Source: Topomyia yanbarensis
Taxonomy: Eukaryota; Arthropoda; Insecta; Diptera; Culicidae
Assembly: GCF_030247195.1 (NCBI RefSeq)
Contig: NC_080671.1
Coordinates: 429,908,539 to 429,972,538, forward strand
Direction of reading: 5' to 3'
Length of the DNA: 64,000 nt
In this document: positions 42,931 through 53,430 of the stretch, piece after piece
Position numbering within the stretch: the stretch's first letter is position 1
How the letters are laid out: the number at the start of each line of letters is the position of its first letter
Notes under the pieces: model-generated
Told to the model about the DNA's origin: nothing
Database searches by the model: none
The model's input: the letters and a program-made list of their open reading frames with translations, nothing else
Made by a program: the position numbers and the translations under genes

Positions 42931-43545
42931 GGAATGTTTGGAAAGTTAGCCTGTTTTAGTACAAAAACAACTTTATTGGTCTTGTACTATTCTAAACTAG
43001 TCCAAGCATAGTGGAAAATGTTTAAACCTGCAGTAGCAGATCTTTGTGAGACCTAAAAAAAGCAGCAATTACTTTGAAGAGATTAGACAACTTTTTGCTA
43101 CATCCGCAAATCGCTTGTCAGACAAAGATTTGACCATATTCGACAGGTTCAAAGTCATCCGGACCTTGCTGTGTCGCGTTTCCTGCCGTTACCATCTTTC
43201 CGCTTGGTTGTCTAATGCTTTTTAATCGTTTATATTACTTGAGATACGGATCAATGTGCGATTCCGAACTGCATCGAAAAGAGGCTTTTAGTGCGAATAT
43301 CAACACAACACTAATAATTCAATTTTTTTTTATTTTTGACTTAGGTGCCAATACTTTATTTAGGACTGGTATCCAACGGGGAAAAATGATCGGAAATGGT
43401 GAGTGAAGCTAAGCAATCACGTGAAAAAAATACCAGTAGTCCTAACATAGCACTGTTTTTTCGGCAGGTATCCTTTTTTCGGTGTATTCTAACATTATTG
43501 ATGGTGGCAGTATATTTATTAAGTAAAGTATAAAAACTAATATTT
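42931..43545. other. stretch without a recognised gene
   Basis: AT-rich. Lies just downstream of the minus-strand RRM locus and is probably its intron. A 63-codon frame at 43,215-43,406 shows no domain. Confidence 0.4.
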
Positions 43546-43547
43546 TG

Positions 43548-43625
43548 AAATTTAATTTTGTTATTCGATAGTACCTACACTCAACGAAGGGCTGTTGTAC
43601 GTACTATCAAGGTATACCTGTAATT
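43548..43625. repeat. palindromic element, second copy
   Basis: GATAGTACCTACA pairs with TGTACGTACTATC with one mismatch. Flanks match the copy at 950-1,050. It lies within 25 bases of a splice donor of the RRM locus. Confidence 0.55.
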
Positions 43626-43647
43626 GTAGAAAATAAAAGAAATTTAC

Positions 43648-44932
43648 CGTATCATCCGCGTCTGCTTCGGTCGCCTTCGCTGCAGCTTGCTGAATTGTGT
43701 GGGAGAAAACTTCGCTGGAAACGGTGACTTTGATGCGATGACCCTCAACTATGGTTCCGTTGAGTTCTTGGGCCAAAAGTTTGTTGTTGCAGCACGTTTC
43801 CAGCTCAACATAGCCGTACGTTGTCTGTGGCTGTCTGTAGCAATTGATAACCGTACCGTGCGGTTCGAAAAGCTCCAAAATTCGATCGAACGACACATTG
43901 TGGCCGACGTTTCGTATGAAAAATCTCCACCGAGCCGTGGTTGGAATCGCGGACGACTGCGGCAAACCTGCAGCTTTCGGCTCCAGCGGAACGTTGATAT
44001 GTTTTTGGCTGACATATTGTAATTTCAAACATTTTCCATAAATGACACGACCTTCCAGCTGACCGAAGGCTCGTTTGGCTTGCTTTTTGTCGGCCATGTA
44101 AACGAAGGCGAAGAGGCGATGTTGCTCAACTCCTAATACTTGTCCGTAGGGACTGAACAAACCCTTCACGAAGCACGCATCGAGTCGCTCGTCTAGATTT
44201 TGGACCAATATTTTTATGGCATCCATGTTTTCTTCTACGAATTCTTTTTTAATTCCACTGTTATTATACTGAAAGTTCACACAAGTTATTTTGGTTGTGT
44301 TTTTGCCACTTTGATCTTTTGGATAAGTACACATATAATTTACTGGGACACACATGAAAAAGAGACGATACAAACAAATGAGAGGAATATTCAAACCGTC
44401 TCTTGTCGTCGATGCACCGTTTGGCGGAAGAACATGTTTGAATACTTGTCCTATCGGTAACCAGAATGGTTCCATTCAATAAACGAACCACTTCAACTGA
44501 TTCAAATCCTGTCACAAGCGTCACTGAACCGAAAGTGCACCGTTTGAGAAATCGACTACCAACGACCGTTCCGAGTGAATCGAACAATTACAGCACTTGC
44601 TCCGTCTGCACGTCGCGACCGATATGCCAAACTTAAAACCTACACATCTTAGAATGTTTCTTCAGCGGCTGGTGATCATCCAAAACCGGCCAACCCTTCG
44701 AGCTTCCACAATTTCTAGCAACTTTCACATACAGCGCACTTCCGTTGATAATCCGACCGTTCAGGCGAGATGCAGCTAGTTCAGCTTCGTCGCTGTTACT
44801 CATGTACACGAAGGCGGACCGACCGATAACATCGAATCCCAGCACGGAACCGTAACTTTCGAACAGGAATCGCAAACTCGAAGGGTCTAACTGCGCCGGA
44901 ACGTTTCCTAGGAACAGTTTGACGGTGTCCAA
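43648..44932 (-). pseudogene. four-RRM RNA-binding locus with two in-frame stops
   Basis: Minus strand. RRM1 (44,926-44,700) has LFLGNV and GRSAFVYM. RRM2 (about 44,632-44,450) reads VWHIGRDVQTEQVL, a TAA at 44,588-44,590, then LFDSLGTVVGSRFLKRCTFG. A second TAA at 44,633-44,635 lies between RRM1 and RRM2, in the same frame. A likely intron ends with CTTTCAG, and the last exon (44,268-43,648) carries RRM3 (ILVQNL, HRLFAFVYM) and RRM4 (FFIRNV, TTYGYVEL). It ends at a good donor (ACG then GTAAAT), so more exons lie to the left. No in-frame ATG was found before RRM1. The two stops point to a pseudogene, although RRM3 and RRM4 are clean. The domain style recalls lark/RBM4-like proteins, but that is a guess. 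Confidence 0.6.
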
Positions 44933-44970
44933 AAACGAGTAAATTATAGCATTGTCTGTTTCTTTTTTAG

Positions 44971-45000
44971 CACTATGTTCTGGATCTTCTAGTACGCCGC
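44971..45000 (+). other. possible 30-base microexon
   Basis: A pyrimidine-rich acceptor (TCTGTTTCTTTTTTAG) precedes 30 bases that are followed by a strong donor, GTAAGTG. One frame through it is open. It lies on the strand opposite the RRM locus, and no partner exons are known, so chance is possible. Confidence 0.25.
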
Positions 45001-45480
45001 GTAAGTGTTTTGCACTGCGATTCTGTATTACGATTCAAGTTCAAGGTTTTGAATAGAACTTGGTAGATGGCTAAAATACTGAAACTTTGTATTATTAAGG
45101 AGCATTGTTGGTAGGAATAATTTATTACTCTAATATTATAATAGCTCGTTCAGGTATTCATATTAGTACATATAAAGTGCTTTAATATACTAACACGCTG
45201 ATTTGGTGTTTGCATAAATCTTTAGAACGCATAAGAAATACTAGAATGATGTATCGAAATTCCTCGAGCATATTGAAGAAACATGAGATAAGCTATTAAT
45301 ACACAGTTTTGATATTATATCATAAAATTGAATAACGGTTATAAAGTTATTTTCTCCTGCTCCTATTTTGGTATATCAAAAAATAGTATATCGATTACAG
45401 GGTTATTTTCCACTACTGTACGCCAATTGCTTTTAATCGTTGTGGACAACAGATCGCGAAGAAAAAATATATTGTTCGCC
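45001..45480. other. AT-rich stretch, nothing recognised
   Basis: Between the RRM locus and the GGCATAA array. No supported feature. Confidence 0.4.
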
Positions 45481-45485
45481 GGGAG

Positions 45486-45617
45486 CGGGCCATTTGGCAT
45501 AAGGTCATTTGACATAACGGTTATTTGGCATAACGGACATTTGGCGGTTATTTGGCATAATGGTCATTTGGCATAATTTGGAGAATTGATCGCACTGAAG
45601 GTCATTTGGCATAACAG
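45486..45617 (+). repeat. GGCATAA minisatellite, left arm, first part
   Basis: Repeated CATTTGGCATAAYGGWCATT units, plus one copy of a longer spacer (GGAGAATTGATCGCACTGAA). LINE 3 interrupts the array after CATAACAG; it resumes at 50,914. Confidence 0.75.
45611..45617 (+). other. short target duplication of LINE 3, left
   Basis: ATAACAG here and at 50,914-50,920. Joining the flanks gives a normal GGCATAACAGACATTTGGC run of the array, which supports the boundary. Confidence 0.55.
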
Positions 45618-45636
45618 AAAGAGGAAAGCTGCCGTC

Positions 45637-46590
45637 ATGACTGCAGGTGATCTTCCGGTGCACAAACAGTCAAACTCTAATTGCGACTCCATGGAAGTAG
45701 GTCAACTTCGGTCGGGCAAACGTCGATTTTTGACTGTTCCACCTAGCAGTGATAACCTTGGCAATGAGAATACGCCCAAAAGCGCACCCCTGTGTAACTT
45801 TGCAGAAACACATCCAGCTAAGTCCAATGCAATTGTGAAGCGAGAGCGAACAGTCATCATTAAACCAATTGAGCAGCAAGTTGCGACTGTTACAAAGCAG
45901 GAAATTCAAGGCAAGCTTGACCCAGTTTCATTGGGTGTCAAAGAAGTATATTACCGACCCAATGGAGAGCAACTGTTAGATGTGACTCCCGTGAATCAGC
46001 GCTTGAATTACTCAGTACAGTGAAAGCGAATCTGTCTGAGAAGTATAACGCCGACGTCCAGAAAGCTCTAAAACCCAGAGTAAAAGTTGCTGGTTTTACT
46101 GACGACATCACTGCGGAAAACTTCGTGGAAAAACTAATTCAGCAAAATAATTTTCCTCAGCCTGCCAACCTGACGGTGATACGAATTGTGCGAAACGAAA
46201 AACACACAGATAATCCGATGTCTGCCATTATTGAAACTAATGCCAAAACATTCGAAAAGCTGATGCAACTACAACATGTCAACTTGGGTTGGATGCGCTG
46301 CAAGATCTCTGAATGTGTAAACGTGCTCCGCTGTTATCGCTGCTCGGAGTACGGCCATAGAGCTGCCACATGCAAGAAGTCCCCACGCTGTCCGATTCGC
46401 GCCGAAGGGCACGAGCACAAAGAGTGTGTCTCAGATATCCAAAAATGCATAATTGTCACAATGCAAATGTGACAAGAAATCCTGAAGATCAAACGCCAAC
46501 TGATCATGCTTCCTGGAGTTCTGAGTGCCCCCTGTATCAAACTCGACTTAGGAAGTCACGCCGTATTGTTGACTACAGTACATAGCAACT
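45637..46590 (+). pseudogene. LINE 3 ORF1, frameshifted
   Basis: Starts ATG 45,637 (MTAGDLPVHKQ). The frame ends at TGA 46,021-46,023 and continues in another register to 46,472. That part has a globular region (VKVAGFTDDITAENFVEKL) and knuckles CYRCSEYGHRAATC and CPIRAEGHEHKEC, the latter with one Cys spaced unusually. A third Cys/His set (CHNANVTRNPEDQTPTDHASWSSEC, split here as CHNANVTRNPEDQ and TPTDHASWSSEC) follows in a further frame. At least two frameshifts. The form fits Jockey/CR1 ORF1 proteins, which bind element RNA. Confidence 0.75.
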
Positions 46591-46654
46591 AGCGCAACAC
46601 GGCGAAACCGCCCAGTTTTCCGACCGATGTAATCAGCAAGAATCTGCCACCGAC

Positions 46655-47640
46655 GCCCATATGATTGACACGGAACATAGATGTTATAGCAGCGACCTTT
46701 CCCGGTCAGGTAAAGCTAAGGAGGGTATATGTCCTCCCGAAGCTATTCGAGATACTGCGCGCCCTGAATCTGGTCTACAATTGCAGTTTGCCAACGAACG
46801 GAATCAGCTTAACTCAGCCCCCTGGCAACCCTATACCATCATATGGAGTTTGACAGTGACCAACATATATGGGGCGTTATAGCTATAAAGCCCCAAACAA
46901 AGAATTATGTTCGGCATTATACACGATATTCAAGCATTCCACACGACGTTTTGCATCTTGTGGGATGATATAATACCATCTTATTCAGAAAATCAACATT
47001 TAGTAACTAATTACAGCTTTTAAACATTCGATTCAAAATTTATGTTTTGATTTTCCTGGCAGTGATGCTGGCTGTACAGAGACGTCGTCCTTGACAGGGG
47101 GCTGGCTTGACTCCATCACCGACTCCCATCTGTTTGCTATGGAATTTGGATGTTATGGCGGCGACCTTTCCCGGTCAGGTAAAGCTAAGGAGGGTATATG
47201 TCCTCCCGAAGCTATTCGAGATACTGCGCGCCCTGATTTTGATCTACAATTGCAGTTTGCCAACGAACGGAATCAGCTTGACTCCATCACCGACTCCCAT
47301 CTGTTTGCCATGGAATTTGGATGTTATGGCGGAGACCTTTCCCGGTCAGGTAAAGCTAAAGAGGGTATATGTCCTCCCGAAGCTACTCGAGATACTGCGC
47401 ACCCTGAGTTTGATCCACCATTACAGCCTGCCAACATACGTAATCAGGTCAACTCCGTCACCCACACCCACCCGTCTACCACAGAACTTGAAGGACACGA
47501 CATCAACCTTTTCCGGTCAGATAACAACGCTCTAAACAAGTCAGACCAACTCGAAGGACATGGAATTCCTGTATCCGTTTCCTCAGGTAAATACAATGAA
47601 TGTATATGTCCTTCCGAAGTAGGACATACAGATGCTGCCC
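46655..47640 (+). repeat. 171-bp (57-codon) tandem repeats in LINE 3
   Basis: Units at about 46,655-46,815, 47,106-47,276 and 47,277-47,450, with a degenerate fourth to about 47,640. The period is 171 bases, and a 185-codon open frame runs through units 2-4. The repeated peptide contains SRSGKAKEGICPPEA. A 290-bp insertion separates units 1 and 2. This may be the end of ORF1 or an inter-ORF region. Confidence 0.8.
46816..47105. mobile_element. 290-bp insertion with short inverted ends and 8-bp duplication
   Basis: AGCCCCCTG at 46,816-46,824 pairs with CAGGGGGCT at 47,095-47,103. It is flanked by CTTAACTC (46,808-46,815) and CTTGACTC (47,106-47,113), an 8-bp duplication with one difference. 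Removing it restores the 171-bp repeat junction seen elsewhere. An 8-bp duplication fits a hAT-type non-autonomous element. No coding frame. Confidence 0.6.
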
Positions 47641-50589
47641 CCCGTTGAAAGCCCACCCCATTTACAGGCATTTGCTTCCACAATCACTCGATCTACCACC
47701 GTTCAACCGTCAGGAGAAAACTTGCAGGGACATCTTAAAATCTACTATCAGAACGTGAGAGGGCTACGCACAAAAATTGATGAGCTGTTCGTCGCTGCTT
47801 CGGATGTTGATCATGATGTTATTGTTCTGACCGAAACGTGGCTGAATGATCAAATCAACTCGCTCCAATTATTTGGCTCAAGGTACTCTGTATATCGTAA
47901 CGATCGCGATCCTAATAGTGCAGGGAAGAAACGTGGTGGTGGTGTGCTCATTGCAGTTTCCAACCGACTCTCATCCAAACACAAAAATGACACAATCTCG
48001 AACAACTCTGGGTAAAAATCCGTGGCCCCTATACTAATCTCTGTGTGGGTGTTGTATATATTCCCCCCGATTCCGCAAGTGATGTAGAAATTATTCAGAA
48101 GCACATAGACTCCGCACTTGACATTGCAACTTCCATTGAACCCAACACGGCACATCTACTATTTGGTGATTACAACCAGCCTGGACTTCTTTGGAAGAGC
48201 ACTCCTTCCGGGTATGCTTTCCCAGACCCTTCTGAATCAACCTTTTCGAGGGCGAGTACTATCTTACTGGACGGAATGTCTGTACTGAACATGCGACAAA
48301 TGTCTACAGTGAATAATAGGCGAAATCGAATCCTGGACCTCCTGTTTATAAATGAAGAAGCTTCAATGAACTGTACCGTATCAGAGGCACTTGAGCCTTT
48401 AGTTGCTGTAGACGCACATCATCCTCCACTTCTGATAACGCAGATTTGTCCGCAGCTGGTTCTCTATGACGAGATGGAGGATGTCAGGGAGTTCAACTTT
48501 TCGAAGACTGACTTCTCTAGGCTTCATAACTCACTACAAACAATCGACTGGGAGACTTTCTTGAATTTCGCGATCGATGTAGATGCTGCCGTAGAAAAAC
48601 TCTCACTGGTGTTAAAACAACTTTTCAGTATACATGTGCCTGCACCTCGTCCCCGAACAAAACCACCATGGTCCAACAACCGGCTACGTAAACTGAAAAG
48701 ATTGCGAGCTGCTGCGCTTCGACATTACACTATTCGAAGAAACCCAATCACAAAAAGGGAGTTCACTATAGCCAGTAACAGCTACAAAACATATAACCGC
48801 TTCCTCTACTCAAGACACGTAGCACAAACCCAATCGAACCTAAAACGAAACCCAAAACAGTTTTGGTCTTTTGTGAATGGGAAGCGTAAAGAAAATGGGC
48901 TTCCTTCCAGTATGTTCCTCGCAGGTGAAACGTCCAATACTCCCAGCGGTATCTGTAATTTGTTCGCAAAACATTTCTCGAGTGTGTTTAAAAATGAATC
49001 GGCTAGCTCAACTCAGGTGGACTGTGGCCTTCAAGATGTCCCTCGCGATGTAATCAATTTTGGAAACATTCAATTTACTGACGAAGACATTATGGCTGCC
49101 ATAAGCAAGTTAAAGTCATCTACATCGGTGGGGCCAGATGGGATTCCTTCCATTATACTGAAAAAATGCGCAAGCGCATTGTGTACACCTTTTCGACTAA
49201 TCTTCAACCAATCACTGTCGCAATCAGTGTTTCCCGTGTGTTGGAAAAAATCAGTAATGTTTCCCGTTTTTAAAAAAGGTGATAAGCAAAATGTTGCGAA
49301 CTATCGTGGTATAACCTCGCTCTGCGCTGGATCAAAGTTGTTTGAGATCCTAGTAGGAAATATGCTCTTTCGTGAGACCAAAGCATACATATCGAAGGAC
49401 CAACATGGTTTTTTTGCAGGCAGGTCAACAACCACCAATCTAGCCCAATTTACATCGTACTGTATTAAAAACATCGAAGATGGATCACAAGTAGACACTA
49501 TATACACTGATCTTAAAGCTGCCTTCGATCGTGTAGACCACTCTCTTCTTCTGGCAAAGATCGAGCGACTGGGTGCTCCATCAAATTTTACAGGATGGCT
49601 TAAATCATATCTCGTAGATCGTTCTCTGTCTGTGAAATTAGGAAGTAACGTGTCATATAGCTTCATCAACTTGTCGGGTGTACCTCAAGGGAGCAATCTC
49701 GGACCGTTGCTTTTTTCTTTATTCTTCAACGACGTCTGCTATGTTATACCCCCAGGGTGCAAACTCATATATGCTGATGATCTCAAACTCTTTCTCATTG
49801 TGCGGTCAATAGAGGACTGCATCGAACTTCAGCGACATCTAGATGCTTTCTGTAACTGGTGTAATCGCAACTTGTTGGCTCTCAGTGTGTCCAAATGCTC
49901 TATAATATCTTTCACGCGCAGAAAAAATCCAGTTCTCTGGAGCTACAACATCGCCGGCCAATTGCTAGAGAGAGTGTCACTTATCAGAGACCTTGGTGTA
50001 CTCCTGGACTCGCAACTGACATTCAGAAACCATTACTCTCACGTTATAGCACAGGGAAATAAAAACCTTCATAATAAGAATCGCCAACGAGTTTACTGAT
50101 CCATATTGTCTGCGGGCATTGTATTTTTCACTTGTTCGGTCTGTCCTGGAAGCTTCCGCAGCCATTTGGTGTCCTTATACGAGCATTTGGACTAACAGAA
50201 TTGAAGCAGTACAAGCAAGATTCCTCCGCTTTGCTCTTAGAACTTTGCCGTGGCGTAACCCAACAGAGCTACCACCATACATTGATCGCTGTCGTCTGCT
50301 CGATATGGAAACTCTGGCAAAAAGGCGAAATACATCCAGAGCGATATTTGTTGGGAAAATATTGACTGGCCAAATGGATTCCCCAGATATTCTCTCACAA
50401 ATCAACATTAACGTACCCCCCAGAAACCTTAGATCACGTAACTTTTTAAGACTAGACTTTCAGCGCACCGAGTACGGTCAGAACGAACCCATAAGGGCGA
50501 TGTGTAATGTTTTCAATAGTGTGTATGACCATTTCGATTTTTATGTTTCTAGTGATGTTTTCAAGAATCGACTTAGGAGATTGACTTAG
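47632..50589 (+). pseudogene. LINE 3 ORF2 (endonuclease and RT), two frameshifts
   Basis: The endonuclease begins in the frame 47,632-48,015 with YYQNVRGLRTKIDEL and LTETWLN. After a frameshift near 48,010 the frame 48,045-50,099 continues with VGVVYIPPDSA, FGDYNQPG and DAHHPPLL (the endonuclease end), then RT: SVGPDGIP, DLKAAFDRVDH, GVPQGSNLGPLLF and YADDLKLF (about 49,769-49,792). A second frameshift near 50,100 leads to 50,119-50,589, which contains SLVRSVLEASAAIWCPY and ends at 50,587-50,589. There is no RNase H. The motifs fit Jockey/CR1 elements. Apart from the frameshifts the domains look well preserved. Confidence 0.85.
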
Positions 50590-50818
50590 CTTATATGATT
50601 ATGTGAAAATATTTCTGTAATGTTATTGAAATTCTGTATACCTTGTAATTTTGTTAATTTGTAACGTCAGTTCATTGTTATTGTAGGAAAAACATGCGAA
50701 AAGATTATGGGTTTTTACGCGCATTCGAGGTCTGCTTCTGAAGTTAACCTTGAAATGGGCTTTTCCCATACAACAACATTAAATTTCATGTAGACCAACA
50801 TGGGTCAGATGAAAAATG

Positions 50819-50834
50819 GAAATAAATAAACAAA

Positions 50835-50873
<39 letters not shown>

Positions 50874-50917
50874 GTAAATAAATAAATAAATAAATAAATA
50901 ATTAAATAAATAAATAA
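50819..50917 (+). repeat. (AAAT)n tail of LINE 3
   Basis: About 24 AAAT-type units with a few variants (AAAC, AAGT, AATT). It is typical of LINE 3' ends and merges with the target duplication at 50,914. Confidence 0.9.
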
Positions 50918-51018
50918 CAGACATTTGGCATAACGGACAATTGGCATAATGGACATTTGGCATAACAGACATTTGGCATAATTTTGCTAAGTGATCTCAC
51001 TGAGTCATTTGACATAAT
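50914..51018 (+). repeat. GGCATAA minisatellite, left arm, second part
   Basis: It resumes the array cut by LINE 3: CATTTGGCATAACGGACAAT units and a spacer GCTAAGTGATCTCACTGAGT equivalent to the one near 45,580. Confidence 0.75.
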
Positions 51019-51212
51019 GAAGACCGTGTAAATTTCAAAATCCGCGTAAATGAAGAACGTGTAAATTTCAAAATCCGCGTAAATGAAAATCGCGTCAATT
51101 TCAAAATCCGCGTAAATGAAAACCGCGTAAATTTCAAAAACCGCGTAAATGAAAACCACGTAAATTTCAAAATCTGCGTAAATGAAAACCGCGTAAATTT
51201 CAAAATCCGCTA
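51019..51212. repeat. 33-bp tandem repeat, about six units
   Basis: Unit built of CCGCGTAAATTTCAAAAT and CCGCGTAAATGAAAA halves, 33 bases in total. Because 33 is a multiple of three, a long minus-strand frame with an ADFEIY-type repeat results; I regard it as a by-product. Degenerate CCGCGT pieces continue to about 51,255. Confidence 0.85.
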
Positions 51213-51469
51213 AAAAAAACGCGTAAAAATACCGCGCAAAAAACCGCGTGAAAAAACCTGAGTGTATAGTGTAGAACTGCGATCCACCCGACGTATGTTT
51301 TGTTTTGGCTATTATCATGATGACCATGATCGCCTATGAGTTTTGGTTTTCCATACAATGTTACAATAATCAAAATTATCCTTCTTTATATCGTGAGCTG
51401 TTCCTTTGAATTATTTACTTCATCATTTGTGGATTTCGTCCTGTTTTTCAAACGATGATTTACTGAATG

Positions 51470-51810
51470 AACTTACATATATTCAAACGTCGGTTGTTAC
51501 ACTGCTCTAACACTTGGGACGAAGCCAGTGCAATGCGGATTTGCCGCATAACCGAGACCAAATTTCCGAAGCGGCGCAAAGCCGCTGAGGATCCGCCGGA
51601 CGAGGTGGCCACCGACCCGCCGTCGGAAGCGGCGGCCCCTCGCATTATTATTATTATTATTATTATTATATGGGCCCCTCGCAAGCAAACCTGTGTTCCA
51701 CTCGTTTGCCCGGATTACTCAAACATAGGGGCTATAAATTAGTTTAAGTCCAACGGAGCGACAGCGATGTCGGACAACACGCGACTTGAAGCGATGTGGC
51801 GTAGCCACAT
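51470..51810 (-). repeat. dispersed repeat (family C), minus copy
   Basis: The reverse complement matches 40,801-41,130. It contains a palindrome ATGTGGCGTAGCCACAT (about 51,793-51,809) at the point where the other copy meets the LINE 2 tail. An (ATT)n run sits between two copies of GGCCCCTCGC. Confidence 0.65.
51634..51682 (+). repeat. (ATT)n run between 10-bp direct repeats
   Basis: GGCCCCTCGC at 51,634-51,643 and 51,673-51,682 flank about nine ATT units. The homologous place near 40,931-40,945 has a single, uninterrupted version. Confidence 0.8.
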
Positions 51811-52257
51811 TAGTTCTAAATGTCGTTTTATTAATTGGTAAAGAAGAATAATCTAATTATTTTGGTTCAAGTTCAATTTTAGTACTATTGGTGAACCAAC
51901 TCATTGAAAGTCATTTGAATATTTAGGTAGTTGCCGTTATGCTCAAACATGTGATCAACATGTCAGCTGCTTACAACTGCATAAGTTTCCCTCGAACGAT
52001 GAATGTTATTGTCAACATACAATCAAAATACATAGTACATACAAGAAAGGATATACTCAAAAAACATCCTGGTAATCAATAACTTTATCACTACATATAC
52101 CTTTGCCAAACAACCGTTATGCTAAATTACTGTTTTCCTTAATATAAAAATATTTGTACGGAAAGATCTTTAGTTGTAGCACTGCTGAAAATAATGCCGA
52201 ATCACCTGCTTTCTCGAACAGTTTTAAATTATGTGTTCTTCCTGTAGTTGAAAAAAT
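51811..52257. other. stretch without a recognised gene
   Basis: AT-rich interior between the two opposed GGCATAA arms. No domain-bearing frame. Confidence 0.4.
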
Positions 52258-52745
52258 GACAAATGACCTGCAGTGTGATCACTTCTCAAAATTATGCCAA
52301 ATATCCGTTGTGCCAAACGTTCGTTATGCCAAAGGACCATTATGCCAAATGTCCGTTTTGCCAAATGACCTGCAGTGTGATCAATTCTCAAAATTATGCC
52401 AAATGTCCGTTATGCCAAATATCCGTTATGCCAAATGACCTGCAGTGTGATCAATTCTCAAAATTAGGCTAAATGACCATTATGCCAAATGTCCGTTTTG
52501 CCAAATGACCTTCAATGTGACCAATTCTCAAAATTATGCCAAATGTCCGTTATGCCAAATATCCGTTATGCCAAATGACCTGCAGTGTGATCAATTCTCA
52601 AAATTAGGCTAAATGACCATTATGCCAAATGACCGTTATGCCAAATGTCCGTTATGCCAAATGACCTTCAGTGTAATCAATTCTCAAAATTATGCCAAAT
52701 TATGCCAAATGACCACTATGCCAAATGACTTTATGCCAATTGACC
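52258..52745 (-). repeat. GGCATAA minisatellite, right arm (opposite orientation)
   Basis: Units such as TTATGCCAAATGTCCGTTAT are the reverse complement of the left-arm units. A longer unit with the spacer TGCAGTGTGATCAATTCTCA recurs about every 60-120 bases, at least four times. About 490 bases in all. Confidence 0.85.
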
Positions 52746-53430
52746 CAGACCCTTGTTCGCCACAGCGAGATTGGATAGTACTTCTGGATCCATTGCGGTT
52801 GGGTGGAAAAGTAGAAATTTATTGAAAATTAGATTTCACTGGCGGCGTTCCAGTACTGTACAGTATACACTATACTACAGTTCTTAGAACCATAAGCCGG
52901 CACTTCTGGGGGTATAGCTTACATCGCTCGCTTGTTTTACACTGAAATTAGTACAGTGACTCTCGGATCGGTAGGCACTCTTCCCAGATCTTGTAATGTA
53001 ACGTTATACAGTGAAGACCCGATTTTATCAACCCCCGATTTCGTTTACCCCCGATTTTATCAGCTTTTTCACCCGATTTTGTGAGCATCATATGAACATT
53101 GATCGTTGGTAGTTTGATGGGCTCTAGCAGACGAACGATGTCGAATTCGAGTAAATCCTTTCTTGATAATATTTTTCTTATATTAGAGATCCGAAATATG
53201 CAAAAATAAAAATATATCAACTTTTTTTTTGAATTTTGCCCTGTCAGACCCTCTTAAGGAAAATTTAAACTAAATAATCAGAAACAGTTATGAGGCTATA
53301 TCTAGGGACTAAAAAGAAATATTTTAAGAGCTTCGGTTGCTTAAAAAGAAAGAAAAATATATGTCCCGATTTTGTCAATGTCCCTATTATATCAGCCTAA
53401 AATTCACTAAGGCTAATCCGTCTTCAGGGA
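52746..53430. other. stretch with a CCCGATTTTATCA repeat, no gene seen
   Basis: CCCGATTTTATCA and close variants occur three times at 53,018-53,080 and again near 53,364. A 90-codon minus-strand frame spans part of it without a domain. Confidence 0.45.

Larger units (their letters stand above)
45618..50913 (+). mobile_element. LINE 3: Jockey/CR1-type non-LTR retrotransposon, inactive
   Basis: About 5.3 kb. ORF1 has zinc knuckles, an internal 171-bp tandem repeat separates ORF1 from ORF2, and ORF2 has endonuclease and RT but no RNase H. It ends in a long AAAT-type tail (about 50,819-50,917). Only 19 bases precede the ORF1 ATG, so the 5' end is probably slightly truncated. Each ORF carries frameshifts. 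It lies inside a GGCATAA minisatellite. Confidence 0.85.

Noticed and set aside
51019..51212. CRISPR-like array
   Set aside because: Repeats are directly adjacent, without spacers, and the genome is eukaryotic.
50902..51327. 141-codon minus-strand protein with an ADFEIY repeat
   Set aside because: Results from a 33-bp non-coding repeat whose length is a multiple of three.
51460..51684. protein with an Ile run
   Set aside because: The Ile run is a translated (ATT)n microsatellite; the rest is a dispersed repeat.
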